Assembly (NCBI RefSeq): GCF_047663525.1
Contig: NC_092602.1
Location: 4,099,501-4,163,500 of the forward strand
DNA: 64,000 bases
Direction of reading: 5' to 3'
Source: Anas platyrhynchos
Taxonomy: Eukaryota > Chordata > Aves > Anseriformes > Anatidae
Below, in pieces: positions 1 to 9,059 of this stretch. How positions within the stretch are numbered: position 1 is the first letter of the stretch; each line of letters opens with the position of its first letter. The notes beneath the pieces were generated by a model, which worked only from the letters and a program-made list of their open reading frames with translations, searched no databases and was not told where the DNA came from. The position numbers and the translations under genes are program-made.

Positions 1-780
1 CAAGAGATGAAAAGAAGCCATCAGAACTTGTCTCTTAATTCCATCCACAATGCAGAACTGTTGAAATGGGCTTCACATCACTAAGTATGGGTGTTTGTTG
101 CTGGTAAGTGTGTACTGCCTACATCAGACTTTGCTCTCACAATGTTAAATACACCGTTTGTAAACTACCTTCTCAAACATTGCTTGCTGCTAGGTATCAG
201 CCAACAATAAGATATACAGTGAGAAATGAGGTCTTAAAAAAAAATCAGAATCCATTAAGAAGTAAACAAATCACATAATTGTTACTTGGAAATAAGTAAA
301 TTAAGTGGAATATAAGTAATCATGGCATGCAAGTATTCTCTGATTTATGGTTTGGTAGTGCAGACATTTTCGTATCTAACATGTTCAGGGTTCCCAGTCA
401 GAACTTGGTCAGAGATGCTCCGTGTGTACAACAAACTAAAGCACAACAGCAGCTTTTAAGTGACAACTTTCATATTAAAAGAAGGCAAGAAATGAGGAGC
501 CCCCAAAACTTGTAGCGAGGTTCTTATATTAACGCAGTTCTACACATGATTACCAAGCTGCAGCTTGACTTTTCAGCTTTAACTTTCTTACCTTTTGAAG
601 CTACCGTAACGGATTTTAAACTTATACACAAGTCTGCCTGCATGAAGAAACCTTGTTTCAGGCAACAGGTACTTAAATGGTTTTAATGGCATCTTTTTCT
701 TCCTCAGTGTCAGCCTAGGGAAGCAAAAGGATTAAAGGTAAATTATTAAAAGCCTTAACCAGAGTAAGGGAGCAGGGTAA
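1..780. other. Unassigned AT-rich sequence, no gene seen
   Basis: The stretch is AT-rich and holds only short open frames (the longest is about 62 codons) without a recognisable domain. No splice-flanked conserved peptide or known repeat family could be identified by eye. It may be intron or downstream sequence of a gene lying to the left of the window. Confidence 0.5.
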
Positions 781-953
781 GAGGCCGAAGCCCCGGGCCC
801 TGCAGCCTCCCCCAGGTGCCTGCAGGCCTCCGGGCCCGGCCGCAGGGGGCGGGTCAGAACCGGGGGCGGGAGCAGCGGGGCCGGGGCCGCCTCACGGCCT
901 GAGGCTCCTCATGAGGAGGCTACGAGAGGTGCCTGGCGGAACGGCCGGCTGAA
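781..953. promoter_or_regulatory. CpG-rich patch, possible promoter or exon island
   Basis: A sharp change to C+G-rich, CpG-containing sequence with GGGGCGGG-type boxes (around 846 and 864) interrupts the AT-rich surroundings and ends exactly where an antisense CR1 begins. It resembles a small CpG island. No coding exon was recognised in it, so its direction and target gene are unknown. Confidence 0.3.
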
Positions 954-1850
954 ATCACAGAATTGTCTAGGTTGGGAGAGGCCTCCCAGATCACCCCGTC
1001 CAACCTCTGACCTCACACTAACCAGTCCTGCACTAAACCGTATCCCTGAGCTCTACACCTGAACGTCTTTTAAAGACCTCCAGGGATGGTGACTCCACCA
1101 CTTCCCTGGGCAGCCCATTCCAATACCTCACAGCCCTTTCCATTAAGAAGTTTTTCCTAATATCCAACCTAAACCTCCTCTGGTGCAACTTTAGCCCATT
1201 CCCCCTCATCCTGTCACCAGGCACATGGGAGAACAGACCAACCCCCACCTCACTACAGCCTCCTTTTAGGTACCTGTAGAGAGCAACAAGGTCCCCCTGA
1301 GCCTCCTTTTCTCCAGGCTAAACACCTCCAGCTCCCTCAGCCACTCCTCGTGAGACTTGTTCTCCAGACCCCTCACCAGCTTTGTCACCCTTCTCTGGAC
1401 TCTCTCAAGCACCTCCATGTCCTTCTTGTAGCGAGGGGCCCAAAACTGAACACAGCACTCAAGGTGCGGCCTCACCAGAGCCGAGTACAGGGGGACGATC
1501 ACCTCCCTAGCCCTGCTGGTCACAGTGTTTCTGATACAAGCCAGGATGCCGTTGGCCTTCTTGGCCACCTGAGCACACTGCTGGCTCATATTCAGCTGAT
1601 TGTCAACCATCACTCCCAGGTCCTTCTCTGCCTGGCAGCTCTCCAACCATTCCTCTCCCAGCCTGTAGTTCTGCTTGGGGTTGTTGTGCCCCAGGTGCAG
1701 GACCCGGCACTTGGCCTTGTTGAACCTCATACATTTGGCCTCACCCCATCAGTCCAGGCTTTCCAGATCCTCCTGCAGAGCCTTCCTACCCTCGAGCAGA
1801 TCGACACATGCACCTACTTGGTATCATCTGCGATTTTCAAAGGAGCATGG
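954..1850 (-). mobile_element. CR1 LINE fragment, antisense
   Basis: The left edge carries the reversed CR1 3' tail (ATCACAGAATTG). Read on the minus strand, 1730 to 1266 encodes a CR1 ORF2 carboxy-terminal peptide with the blocks [37 protein letters not shown] and LVRPHLECC. The 3' untranslated tail follows down to 954. The right part (about 1740-1850) matches the upstream CR1 segment. It is 5'-truncated, as CR1 copies usually are. The frame is open only in part, so it is a dead copy. Confidence 0.9.
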
Positions 1851-1899
1851 GTTCTGCCTAGGTTTCTCAATGCAACATTAATTCTGGTGCCTAATGCCA

Positions 1900-4800
1900 A
1901 ACCCTTGACAGCAGCAGTAGTAGCTCTGCCCTTTCTCATCTAAATTCCAATGATGTCAGTTTTGTCTTTTGCTTTAGGAACTCTTCATGCAAAGATTCCC
2001 GGGTATTTTTTCATTCCACCAATAAACAGAGTGTGCTTCCTTGGAGGGTGACAAAAATGCTACGGAGGTAAGTTTGAGGATCTCTGCAATTCTACCCGAC
2101 TTTCCCACTATGCTGCAACAGCTTCAAGGACATCTGTAAGCACACAGATCACCGCAGCAGCCTGTCTCATCACGGCATCACAAACCCCTTGCAAAACCAC
2201 TGGCAGGGAGGCAACTGAAAGCAATGGAAGCAGCTGCAGCCTATGACTACTTGGTGCCCAGGTTTGTCCCCACCGTCCTACAGCACCCACCCTCAGGTTG
2301 AAGGTGAAACCTTCCACCACAGGTTTTGTCCCAGTGCCTGCTGAAACAGCATTGGGCTGCCTTTCTGGTGAAAATGAACCAGAGACTAGAGACAAGCAGA
2401 CAGAAACAGCAGCATACAGTGCAAGGATGAGGACGGAGCACCAGCAGCAGGAAAACACTCCAGAACTACTTCACCTTCAGGGCAAAAAGAGTTGCCTGCA
2501 ACATCCCAGCCGTAGGATGCACTGTCCCTGAGAGAGTGGATGTGGGCTGTCTGCAAACCCAGCTGCAGAGTTGGGCTAGCCAGCAGTGCTGTGTAAAAGG
2601 CAAAATATTTCCCGTGTGCAGCCAGCTGCTGGAAGTTTACACCAAAGGGGAAGGCAGTCTGGAACAGTGTCCTTGCTGAAGTTTTATGCCTCTAGAGAGC
2701 GCTGAAGCAATGAGAATCCTCTCATTCCCTTTCCATCAGTGTCCTACTCTTCACCGCAGTTGCTTGCTGAGACAAAGGAGGCCCCCGGGACATCCTGCAG
2801 CCTCCTGCTCCCCTTCCCTCGTTAGTCTGCCACCCCATCTGCCCCTCCTGAGCTAAGGAGAGACACATCTGCCTGCTGTGGTAGAGAAAGGCAGTGGGAA
2901 AGCGTCTTCCTTCAGACTTGCATTTGAAACCCAAGTAAAAAATGTGTATGATTTTGATGTGCTTCTGAAAATTGACAGTGTGTGCCGGGGGAACTCCCTT
3001 TTTCCCCAGGCCACTGGACAAGTGTATTAATTTGCGTGTGGCTTGACAGCCGTTTCCTCCAGCTCCAGCCCATTCCTCAGTGCTGCTGCTGGCCCTTCTG
3101 TCCTGCTCTCCAGGATATCCTGCAGCCAAGTGCAGCCCTCCTGCAGAGAAGCTCAGACAATGCCCAACCTGCCCAGCTCACCAGGTCCTTTCACTGTTTC
3201 ACTGAAGACATCCCCGAAGCCTCTCCCTGTGGTTTGCTCCTGCAATGTGCTGCCTTGTCATGTGGGTCCTAGTGGTCTGCAAAGCAGTGGCCAGGCAGAT
3301 TTGGAATCCTCTCAAAGCATGAAAAAGGTGAATTTTGTTCTGTGGGACCTTTGTATGGCAAGTAATCTGTTCAGATCAAAACAGAGAACCCCAGCCCTGT
3401 CAGATACCTTCAAAAATTGAACAATACCAACTTTGGTAGGCAGATAATACAATATCTGATGCCTTTTTTTTCCTCAAACCCTGGGAATATTTGAGACTCC
3501 CAGTACTCACTTTTCCTTGAGAGAAATTTTCTTTATATGCTTGAAAAAAGCCTTGCACCTGTAGACAATTGCTGGCTTATAAACCAAGAACAAAATTAAT
3601 ACCATTTTGCTTTTGATCTTACGATTTGTAAACTGTTCTCATGATATTTGCAGGTAATTGCCCCCAGGTTTTAACTGCACTGCCTGTATATTTGTTTAGG
3701 AAGCTGACAAACCTGTCTCTGTAACAGAATCTGCCCTGGAGAATCAGAGCAGCCCTGGGAAAGTAAGACATCATTTCTTCTGCTTTGCCTATCAGCAATT
3801 AAACGGTACCTTCACTGCTTCTGCTCTGGTGTTGCCCTGGCTGGATCTGCAGCACTCAGGCTTGCCCAAGGGCTCCTTCTCCTAATTTCTAAGAGGACTC
3901 TGTCCTTAGTAAAGCCCACAGTGCCCCAGGGCCAAGAGTGTGAGAGACCATTTTATAGGTAGATTAGGCTGTTTACATCTCACTTCTGGCAAAGCAGTCC
4001 ACATAAAAATCAGGGATATTATAAAGGGAAGAAAAACTGCTCATGCATCTTCAGCCTGTTGTAGAGCAACAATCTCAAGGAAAGAGGAAGACTGAAGAGC
4101 CTCTACAGAAAGTTCATTGGAGGTACAGCTGCTGCTGAAAAAAAAAATAGCACCAGAAGAAATCTGTGGAGGGAGGAGACGGAAAGTGACACTTCCTGTG
4201 GATGCTTTTCCACACACCAGTGACAAAATCCTGCCGCGCTGGCTGGTTGTCAGATCAAAAAAGGACCAAGAAAATGAGGAACAGTTTTGAAAGAGAAATG
4301 GAGAAGACAGGCACACATGATTTAGGCAGAAAGCTCACAGGGAGGTTACAGTATTCTGCCTTCTTCCTGAATGAGCCCAACCTGAGGCTGAAATGTGGGC
4401 TGTTGGGAGGAAATGCGTGCCTCATGGTATATGTGATCTGTCTGCCACCGTTGGAAATCAGCCAGGCTAGAGACACTGCACTGGTCAGAACACTGAATTT
4501 TAGGACCACTAGGGGGACACCAGAATTATCCACCACTACAAAAATAAATAAATAAATAAATAAAAATACGTAAAAATAAATAAAAATAAATGCCAGCACA
4601 CCAGGATCAGGACAAACGAGCTCCTGCTGTCCCAGATGGCAGTCTTCTTTGCTGGAGATTTTGTGCCGAAGCATGTGAAATAAAATGATGTGGTGCTTTT
4701 TTGATTTTTTTTCCCCTCTTTTTCCTTTTTTCCTTTTTCCCCCCAAAGTCCTTTTAGCTGGATATCCTGGCTTGAAAAGCTTTTTTCAACCCGCTGCCAT

Positions 4801-6590
4801 TTCAGTTGCTCAGGAATTAAGTTCCCTTTGGAGCAAGGTAAGAGTGGCACTCATCTGCACAGCCTTTAACAACTGATCCAACCGTCCCAGGGCAGACAAC
4901 CCTGCATGACTACCATCTGCAGCAGGCGTGGGGCACCTTCCTGCTTGCCCTGAAGTCCCCTGGGATGCCAGGTTTAGCACAGCAGGGCAGCTGAGGTGGA
5001 AGGAAAGCTTTATGGTGTTGGGCAGAGAACAGGAGACACACAGAAAGGCCCTGCTGCCCTGGGAGACACGATTCCTGGCTCCCAGGTACTTACTGATCTT
5101 GATTCAGAGTTCACTTTGTTCACGTCCCACTGTGGCCACTGGCCTTGGCTGCTTTGAGGGACACAGCCTCTCCAAGGAATCCTGTTGCAGGGGAAGAAAC
5201 AGCGGAGATGTACGGTGGTGACTCAGGGGAAGCTTTGGCTCACCTGGCTGCAGAGTCTCACGCCTGTCAAACGCCGCTGGCCAGCGAGGCATCAGACCCC
5301 ACATGCTGAACTTGCTTTAACGTGCTGCAGTAACACACAGCCAGGGAACAGGAACGTCCTCTGTCCCAGTGAGGGAAAAAAAAACCTCTGCTGCAAGCAA
5401 ACAGCCAACCACAGCCCAGCGCTCCCTCCCCGCTCCTGGCAGAGCTGCAGCTGGCCACATGCCACCCTCAGGACCAACACAGGGGAAGTGTCTTCTGCAA
5501 GGCTCTCCTCGAACAAGGACGTTTTTATGGCATGTCTGAGAAGAGGAAAAAAGAAAAAACAGACCCGAAATACAGAGACTGTGATCAGCAGGAAACCAGC
5601 CCAGCGGACAGAGAATTTTGCTTCCGGAGACTTTGCAGATGCTGCTGGCTCCAGGGCTCCTGACTACAATCCTGCCTGTTCCCAACCCTGGGCACAGCTG
5701 GGGGGTACGAGGATGCTCCGTGGGTGCAGCAGGCCCAGTCCTACTGGGGAATGTGTAAACACCTGACAAAGGGGCTCTGCTGCCACTGAATGTTGCTGAC
5801 AGGGACTGACCCGACATGTCCAGCTAGACAAAGTCCCACTCAGCCACAGTGTCATCCCGACCTTCCCCCTCACCTGAAACAACCCGTGCTAAAACCTCCT
5901 TCACTTGCTCCAGTACAGGCACTGCGGACACTATGCGTGCAGGCACTACGCATGCACTCTGTTTTCAGGAAGTAGCCACTTTCTCCTTATCATCAGGGAA
6001 TGAGGGCCTGACAATTGTTACAAGAAACCGGCCAGGACAGATAAAAAACAAACTCAGTTCTGCCATTGAGAAATCACAGCAAATGTCCAGGTCTCCTGGG
6101 ACACCCCTCCACCTCTCTCCCACTTTTCTGTGTGAGAAGTGCTGGGGGAAGGCGTGAGTTACTGATGGGGAGGCGAGGGATGGTGTTTCACAAGGTCAGG
6201 ATGCTTTTCGGCTTGCTTCATCTTTCCCTAGACCTGCCAGCCCTACTTATCCAAGGCTGCGCTCTGGCTTGGCATCACCAACAAGTGCAACAGAATGGTT
6301 TTGTGCAAGGATGGGGCGCCAACACCCCCAGAGCAGGGACCCCCACAGGCTCCCCATGCCGAGCACTGCTCCATTTCCCTGCCGTGCCGTCCGTGAAACT
6401 CCCGCAGCATTCACTTTCTGCCCTCCCTGCTCACCCTGCACGTTTCTAGCCTGGCTTACAGCTCCCTGCCGGCACTCCGGCACCCAGCTCTGCCGCAGCA
6501 TACAGCACACGCTCCCCTTGGACGGCTGGCAGGGATTTGGGCTGTGCTGCTGACACCCGCCTAGGTCGTTCCGAGAGGCAATTCCCAAGC
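1900..6590. other. Intergenic stretch without a recognisable gene
   Basis: Both strands have several open frames of 100-200 codons (for example 5185-5766 plus and 5317-5817 minus). They overlap one another, have no recognisable domain and sit in C+G-rich DNA where stops are rare. I see no conserved exon, tRNA or other RNA. The only distinct element is the AAAT microsatellite listed separately. By human synteny OSBP2 would be expected on this side of MORC2, but I could not find an OSBP2 exon here. Confidence 0.45.
4541..4592. repeat. (AAAT)n microsatellite
   Basis: A run of AAAT/AAATA units interrupted by one ACG. It is a simple sequence repeat and may be polymorphic in length. Confidence 0.9.
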
Positions 6591-6599
6591 AAACTCTTC

Positions 6600-6858
6600 C
6601 CACCCGAGCCTTTCCTCTCCCAATATCCTCGGCCCCCTCCGGCCGCTGCCCCTGCGGAGGGGGCTGCGGGCGATGCTCTGCCGGGTGGGCACCGATGCGG
6701 GGCGCTGGGCGGGGTTGGGGCGGGGGTCCCGGCGCCTCCTGGGGGCGGGGGTCGCGGCGGGGCCGCCCGGTGCGGGGTCTCGGGGGGGCGGTGCGGGGCG
6801 GTGCGCGGCGGCTCCTTTTTATAGGGGCGCTGCGGGGCGCGGGGGGCAGCGCTGCGCC
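6600..6858 (+). promoter_or_regulatory. CpG-island promoter of the apelin-receptor-like gene
   Basis: Very G-rich DNA with many GGGGCGGGG-like Sp1-type boxes and runs of three to seven G leads into the receptor ATG. A TATA-like TTTTTATAGG lies at 6815-6824, about 35-45 bases before the ATG. If used, it would give a 5' leader of only about ten bases, so upstream TATA-less starts in the island are also possible. The closely spaced G runs could form G-quadruplexes. Confidence 0.5.
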
Positions 6859-7968
6859 ATGGAGTACGGGGAGCTGGACTACTACTACGAGGAGGAGGAG
6901 GGCAACGAGACGGGGGAGGCGTGCGAGTGGCAGGCGGACTGGGAGGCGTCCTTCTCGCTGCTGCCCGCTCTCTACACGCTGGTCTTCGTGCTGGGGCTCT
7001 CCGGCAACGGGCTGGTGCTGCTGACGGTGTGGCGAGGCCCGCGGGCCAAACGCCGCTCCGCCGACGCTTACATCGGCAACCTGGCTCTGGCCGACCTCGC
7101 CTTCGTGGCCACCCTGCCCCTTTGGGCCGCCTACACGGCGCTGCGCTTCCACTGGCCCTTCGGGGCGGCTCTCTGCAAGCTCAGCAGCTACCTGGTGCTG
7201 CTCAACATGTTCGCCTCCGCCTTCTGCCTGGGGGGGCTCAGCGCCGAGCGCTACCGAGCCGTCACCCGAGCCGCTCCTCCGAATCCCCGCAGCGCAGCCG
7301 CTCCCCGGCGCTCCGCCGCCGGCTCCTCCGCTCCCCTGGGCCCTTTGGCCGCGCTCTGGGCGGCGGCGGCGGCTGCGGCGCTCCCCGCGCTGCTGCTGCG
7401 GGAGGCGCGGGGGGGGCCCCGCAATCGGACGCTCTGCGACCTGCAGCTGGGCGGGGGGGCGGCGAGGGCGGCGGCGGCGCTCAGCTTGGGCACGACGGCG
7501 CTGGGCTTCGCGGCGCCGCTGCTGCTGATGGCCGTCTGCTACTGCTGCGTGGGGGCCGCCGTCCGCCGCCACCTGCGCCCCCGCCGAGCCGAAGCGGCGG
7601 CCCGGAGGAGGTTGCTGCGCTTGATCGCCGCGCTGGTGGCCGTCTTCGCAGGGTGCTGGTTGCCTTTTCACCTGCTGAAGAGCCTCTTCGTGCTGGCCGC
7701 CGCCGGGCTGCTGGAGCTGCCGTGCGCTCTGCTCGGCCTCATCTCGCGGCTGCACCCCTACGCCACCTGCCTCGCCTACCTCAACAGCTGCCTCAACCCT
7801 TTGCTCTACGCCTTCCTCGACGGCCGCTTCCGAGCCCAGTGCCGCCTGCTGCTGGGGCTGCGCGGGGCTCGCCGCCCGCCCGCTGCCTCCGCCGCCGCCG
7901 CCGCCTCGTCCACGCTCAGCGCCCCGACCCAGCGCTCCGAGGTGCCGTCGGGGGGCACCAAGGTGTAG
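6859..7968 (+). CDS. Apelin-receptor-like class A GPCR, intronless
   Basis: A 369-residue seven-transmembrane receptor in one open exon. Its closest family by eye is the apelin/Elabela receptor (APLNR, 380 aa in human), a Gi-coupled plasma-membrane receptor. Shared blocks are KRRSAD before TM2, LPLWAAYT and WPFG near residues 87-102, CKLSSYL (106-112), NMFAS, GCWLPFHLLKSLF in TM6 and NSCLNPLLYAF (309-319). Class A landmarks are N50, D79, C106 paired with C193, E130-R131-Y132 (ERY rather than DRY), C266-W267-x-P269 and N313-P-x-x-Y317. The amino terminus is acidic and tyrosine-rich (sulphation-like) with an N-glycosylation site at N16 and C22, which could pair with C289 in loop 3; N189 is a second glycosylation site. 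The ATG at 6859 has a strong Kozak context (GCGCCATGG). An in-frame ATG at 6673 would add 62 low-complexity residues and is unlikely. The locus is not the usual APLNR neighbourhood (TNKS1BP1/SSRP1), so a paralogue such as an aplnr2-type gene is likely. GPR25 fits less well. Confidence 0.85.
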   Translation: MEYGELDYYYEEEEGNETGEACEWQADWEASFSLLPALYTLVFVLGLSGNGLVLLTVWRGPRAKRRSADAYIGNLALADLAFVATLPLWAAYTALRFHWPFGAALCKLSSYLVLLNMFASAFCLGGLSAERYRAVTRAAPPNPRSAAAPRRSAAGSSAPLGPLAALWAAAAAAALPALLLREARGGPRNRTLCDLQLGGGAARAAAALSLGTTALGFAAPLLLMAVCYCCVGAAVRRHLRPRRAEAAARRRLLRLIAALVAVFAGCWLPFHLLKSLFVLAAAGLLELPCALLGLISRLHPYATCLAYLNSCLNPLLYAFLDGRFRAQCRLLLGLRGARRPPAASAAAAASSTLSAPTQRSEVPSGGTKV

Positions 7969-7975
7969 CGGCCCC

Positions 7976-7981
7976 AATAAA
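7976..7981 (+). terminator. AATAAA poly(A) signal of the receptor gene
   Basis: A canonical AATAAA begins eight bases after the last base of the TAG stop (7966-7968). If it is the true signal, the 3' untranslated region is only about 30 bases long, which is unusually short for a vertebrate GPCR. Confidence 0.55.
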
Positions 7982-8369
7982 CGCCCGTTCCGCCGTCCTA
8001 GCCTGCTGCCTTCTTCGTCCGGCTCCGCCCGACGGGGCGGCGCCCCCGCAGCCCCCCGGGGGCTCCCGAGGGAGGGTTGGGAGCGGGGCCGTCGGGGGCT
8101 CCGCCGCCAGCCTCCCCCCCCAGCGGCTCCCGAGGCTGAGCCCTGCGTGTTCCCGGCCGGGGGCGTCCCCTGCACCCGCTGTGTCCCCGCTGTGTGGGGC
8201 TGCTGCCGTGCGTGGGGATGCTTCGGGCTCTGCTTTCCTTCCAAGCCAGGTCCTGAGCCCTTCTGGCCGGGTCTGTCCTGGGCTCAGGGCGTCAGTGCAC
8301 TGCCACGGCTGGAGGCTCGGCTCTTCTCCCCCCCGCCAAAGCTCCCTGAGTAAAAGGGCTGTCAAAGAT

Positions 8370-9035
8370 TGTGTCCGGGCTGGTGGCTGAGGATGTGGGT
8401 GTGCTGCTGTCTGCAGGGTATGCTCGTCCCAGAGGGGGCTCTGCAGTCTGGCGGGCCCAGCTTGCCACGAGCAGGAGCTCAGTGTGTATTCCTTGAACCC
8501 AGATGCGCCAGCAGTTCCCTGGGTGCAATATTTCCCTGGGTGCAATATTTCCCTGGGCTCCTCTCCCCGGGCTACAGCTCCGGCCCAAAATCTGCTCCAG
8601 CAGGGGTTTTCCACAGGCCTCTGTCACTGCAGGGCCACCTGCTCCAGCGGGGGCTCCTCCATGGGCTGCAGCGTGGAGATCTGCTCCATGTGGGACCCAT
8701 GGGTGCAGGGGGACAGCCTGCTCCACCAGGGGACTCTCCACAGGCTGCAGGGGAACTTCTGCTCTGGCACCTGGAGCACTTCTCCCCCTCCTTCTTCACT
8801 GACCTTGGCCCCTCCAAGGCTGTTCCTCACTCCTCTCTCTCCCAGCTGCTGTGTAGCAGCATTGTTTTTGTTTTTCCTGTCTTAAATCTGCTCTCACAGA
8901 GGCACAAACAACATCGCTTATTGGCTCGGCAGCGGGGCCCTTATCTAACATGGGGCAGCTTCTAGATTCTTCTCACAGAAGCCACCCCTACAGCCCTCTG
9001 CTACCAAAACCTCACCACATAAACCCACTACAACC
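8370..9035 (+). mobile_element. LTR-like interspersed repeat, probably avian ERVL type
   Basis: The sequence has the make-up of a bird ERVL-family LTR, with phrases I associate with that family: CTGGAGCACTTCTCC, CTTATTGGCTCGGCAG, TCACAGAAGCCACCCC and CTGCTACCAAAACCTCACCA near the right end. No clear terminal TG...CA pair with target duplications was found, so the limits are approximate. The class assignment is from memory and should be tested with a repeat library. Confidence 0.5.
8518..8558. repeat. 17-bp tandem repeat
   Basis: CCCTGGGTGCAATATTT occurs twice in perfect tandem (8518-8534, 8535-8551), followed by a third partial CCCTGGG. It lies inside the LTR-like repeat. Confidence 0.9.
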
Positions 9036-9059
9036 GCAGATGTGAGAAGCCTCCTGTGC

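Noticed and set aside
1350..1943. 197-codon plus-strand frame
   Set aside because: It is the antisense reading of a CR1 ORF2 fragment.
1..6590. Expected OSBP2 3' exons by human synteny
   Set aside because: I searched the frames for the conserved oxysterol-binding-protein carboxy terminus and found none, so no OSBP2 feature is claimed.
6673..6858. Upstream in-frame ATG of the receptor
   Set aside because: It would add 62 Gly/Arg-rich residues unlike any APLNR amino terminus, and it lies upstream of the TATA-like box. The ATG at 6859 has the better context.
6247..8244. 665-codon open frame on the minus strand opposite the receptor
   Set aside because: It is a GC-driven shadow: stops are rare in all frames here, the peptide is Arg/Pro/Gly/Ala-rich low complexity, and the plus strand encodes a clear GPCR with conserved motifs.
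6921..8390. 489-codon plus-strand frame overlapping the receptor
   Set aside because: A shifted-frame reading of the receptor; no recognisable domain, and it runs on through the receptor stop and poly(A) signal.
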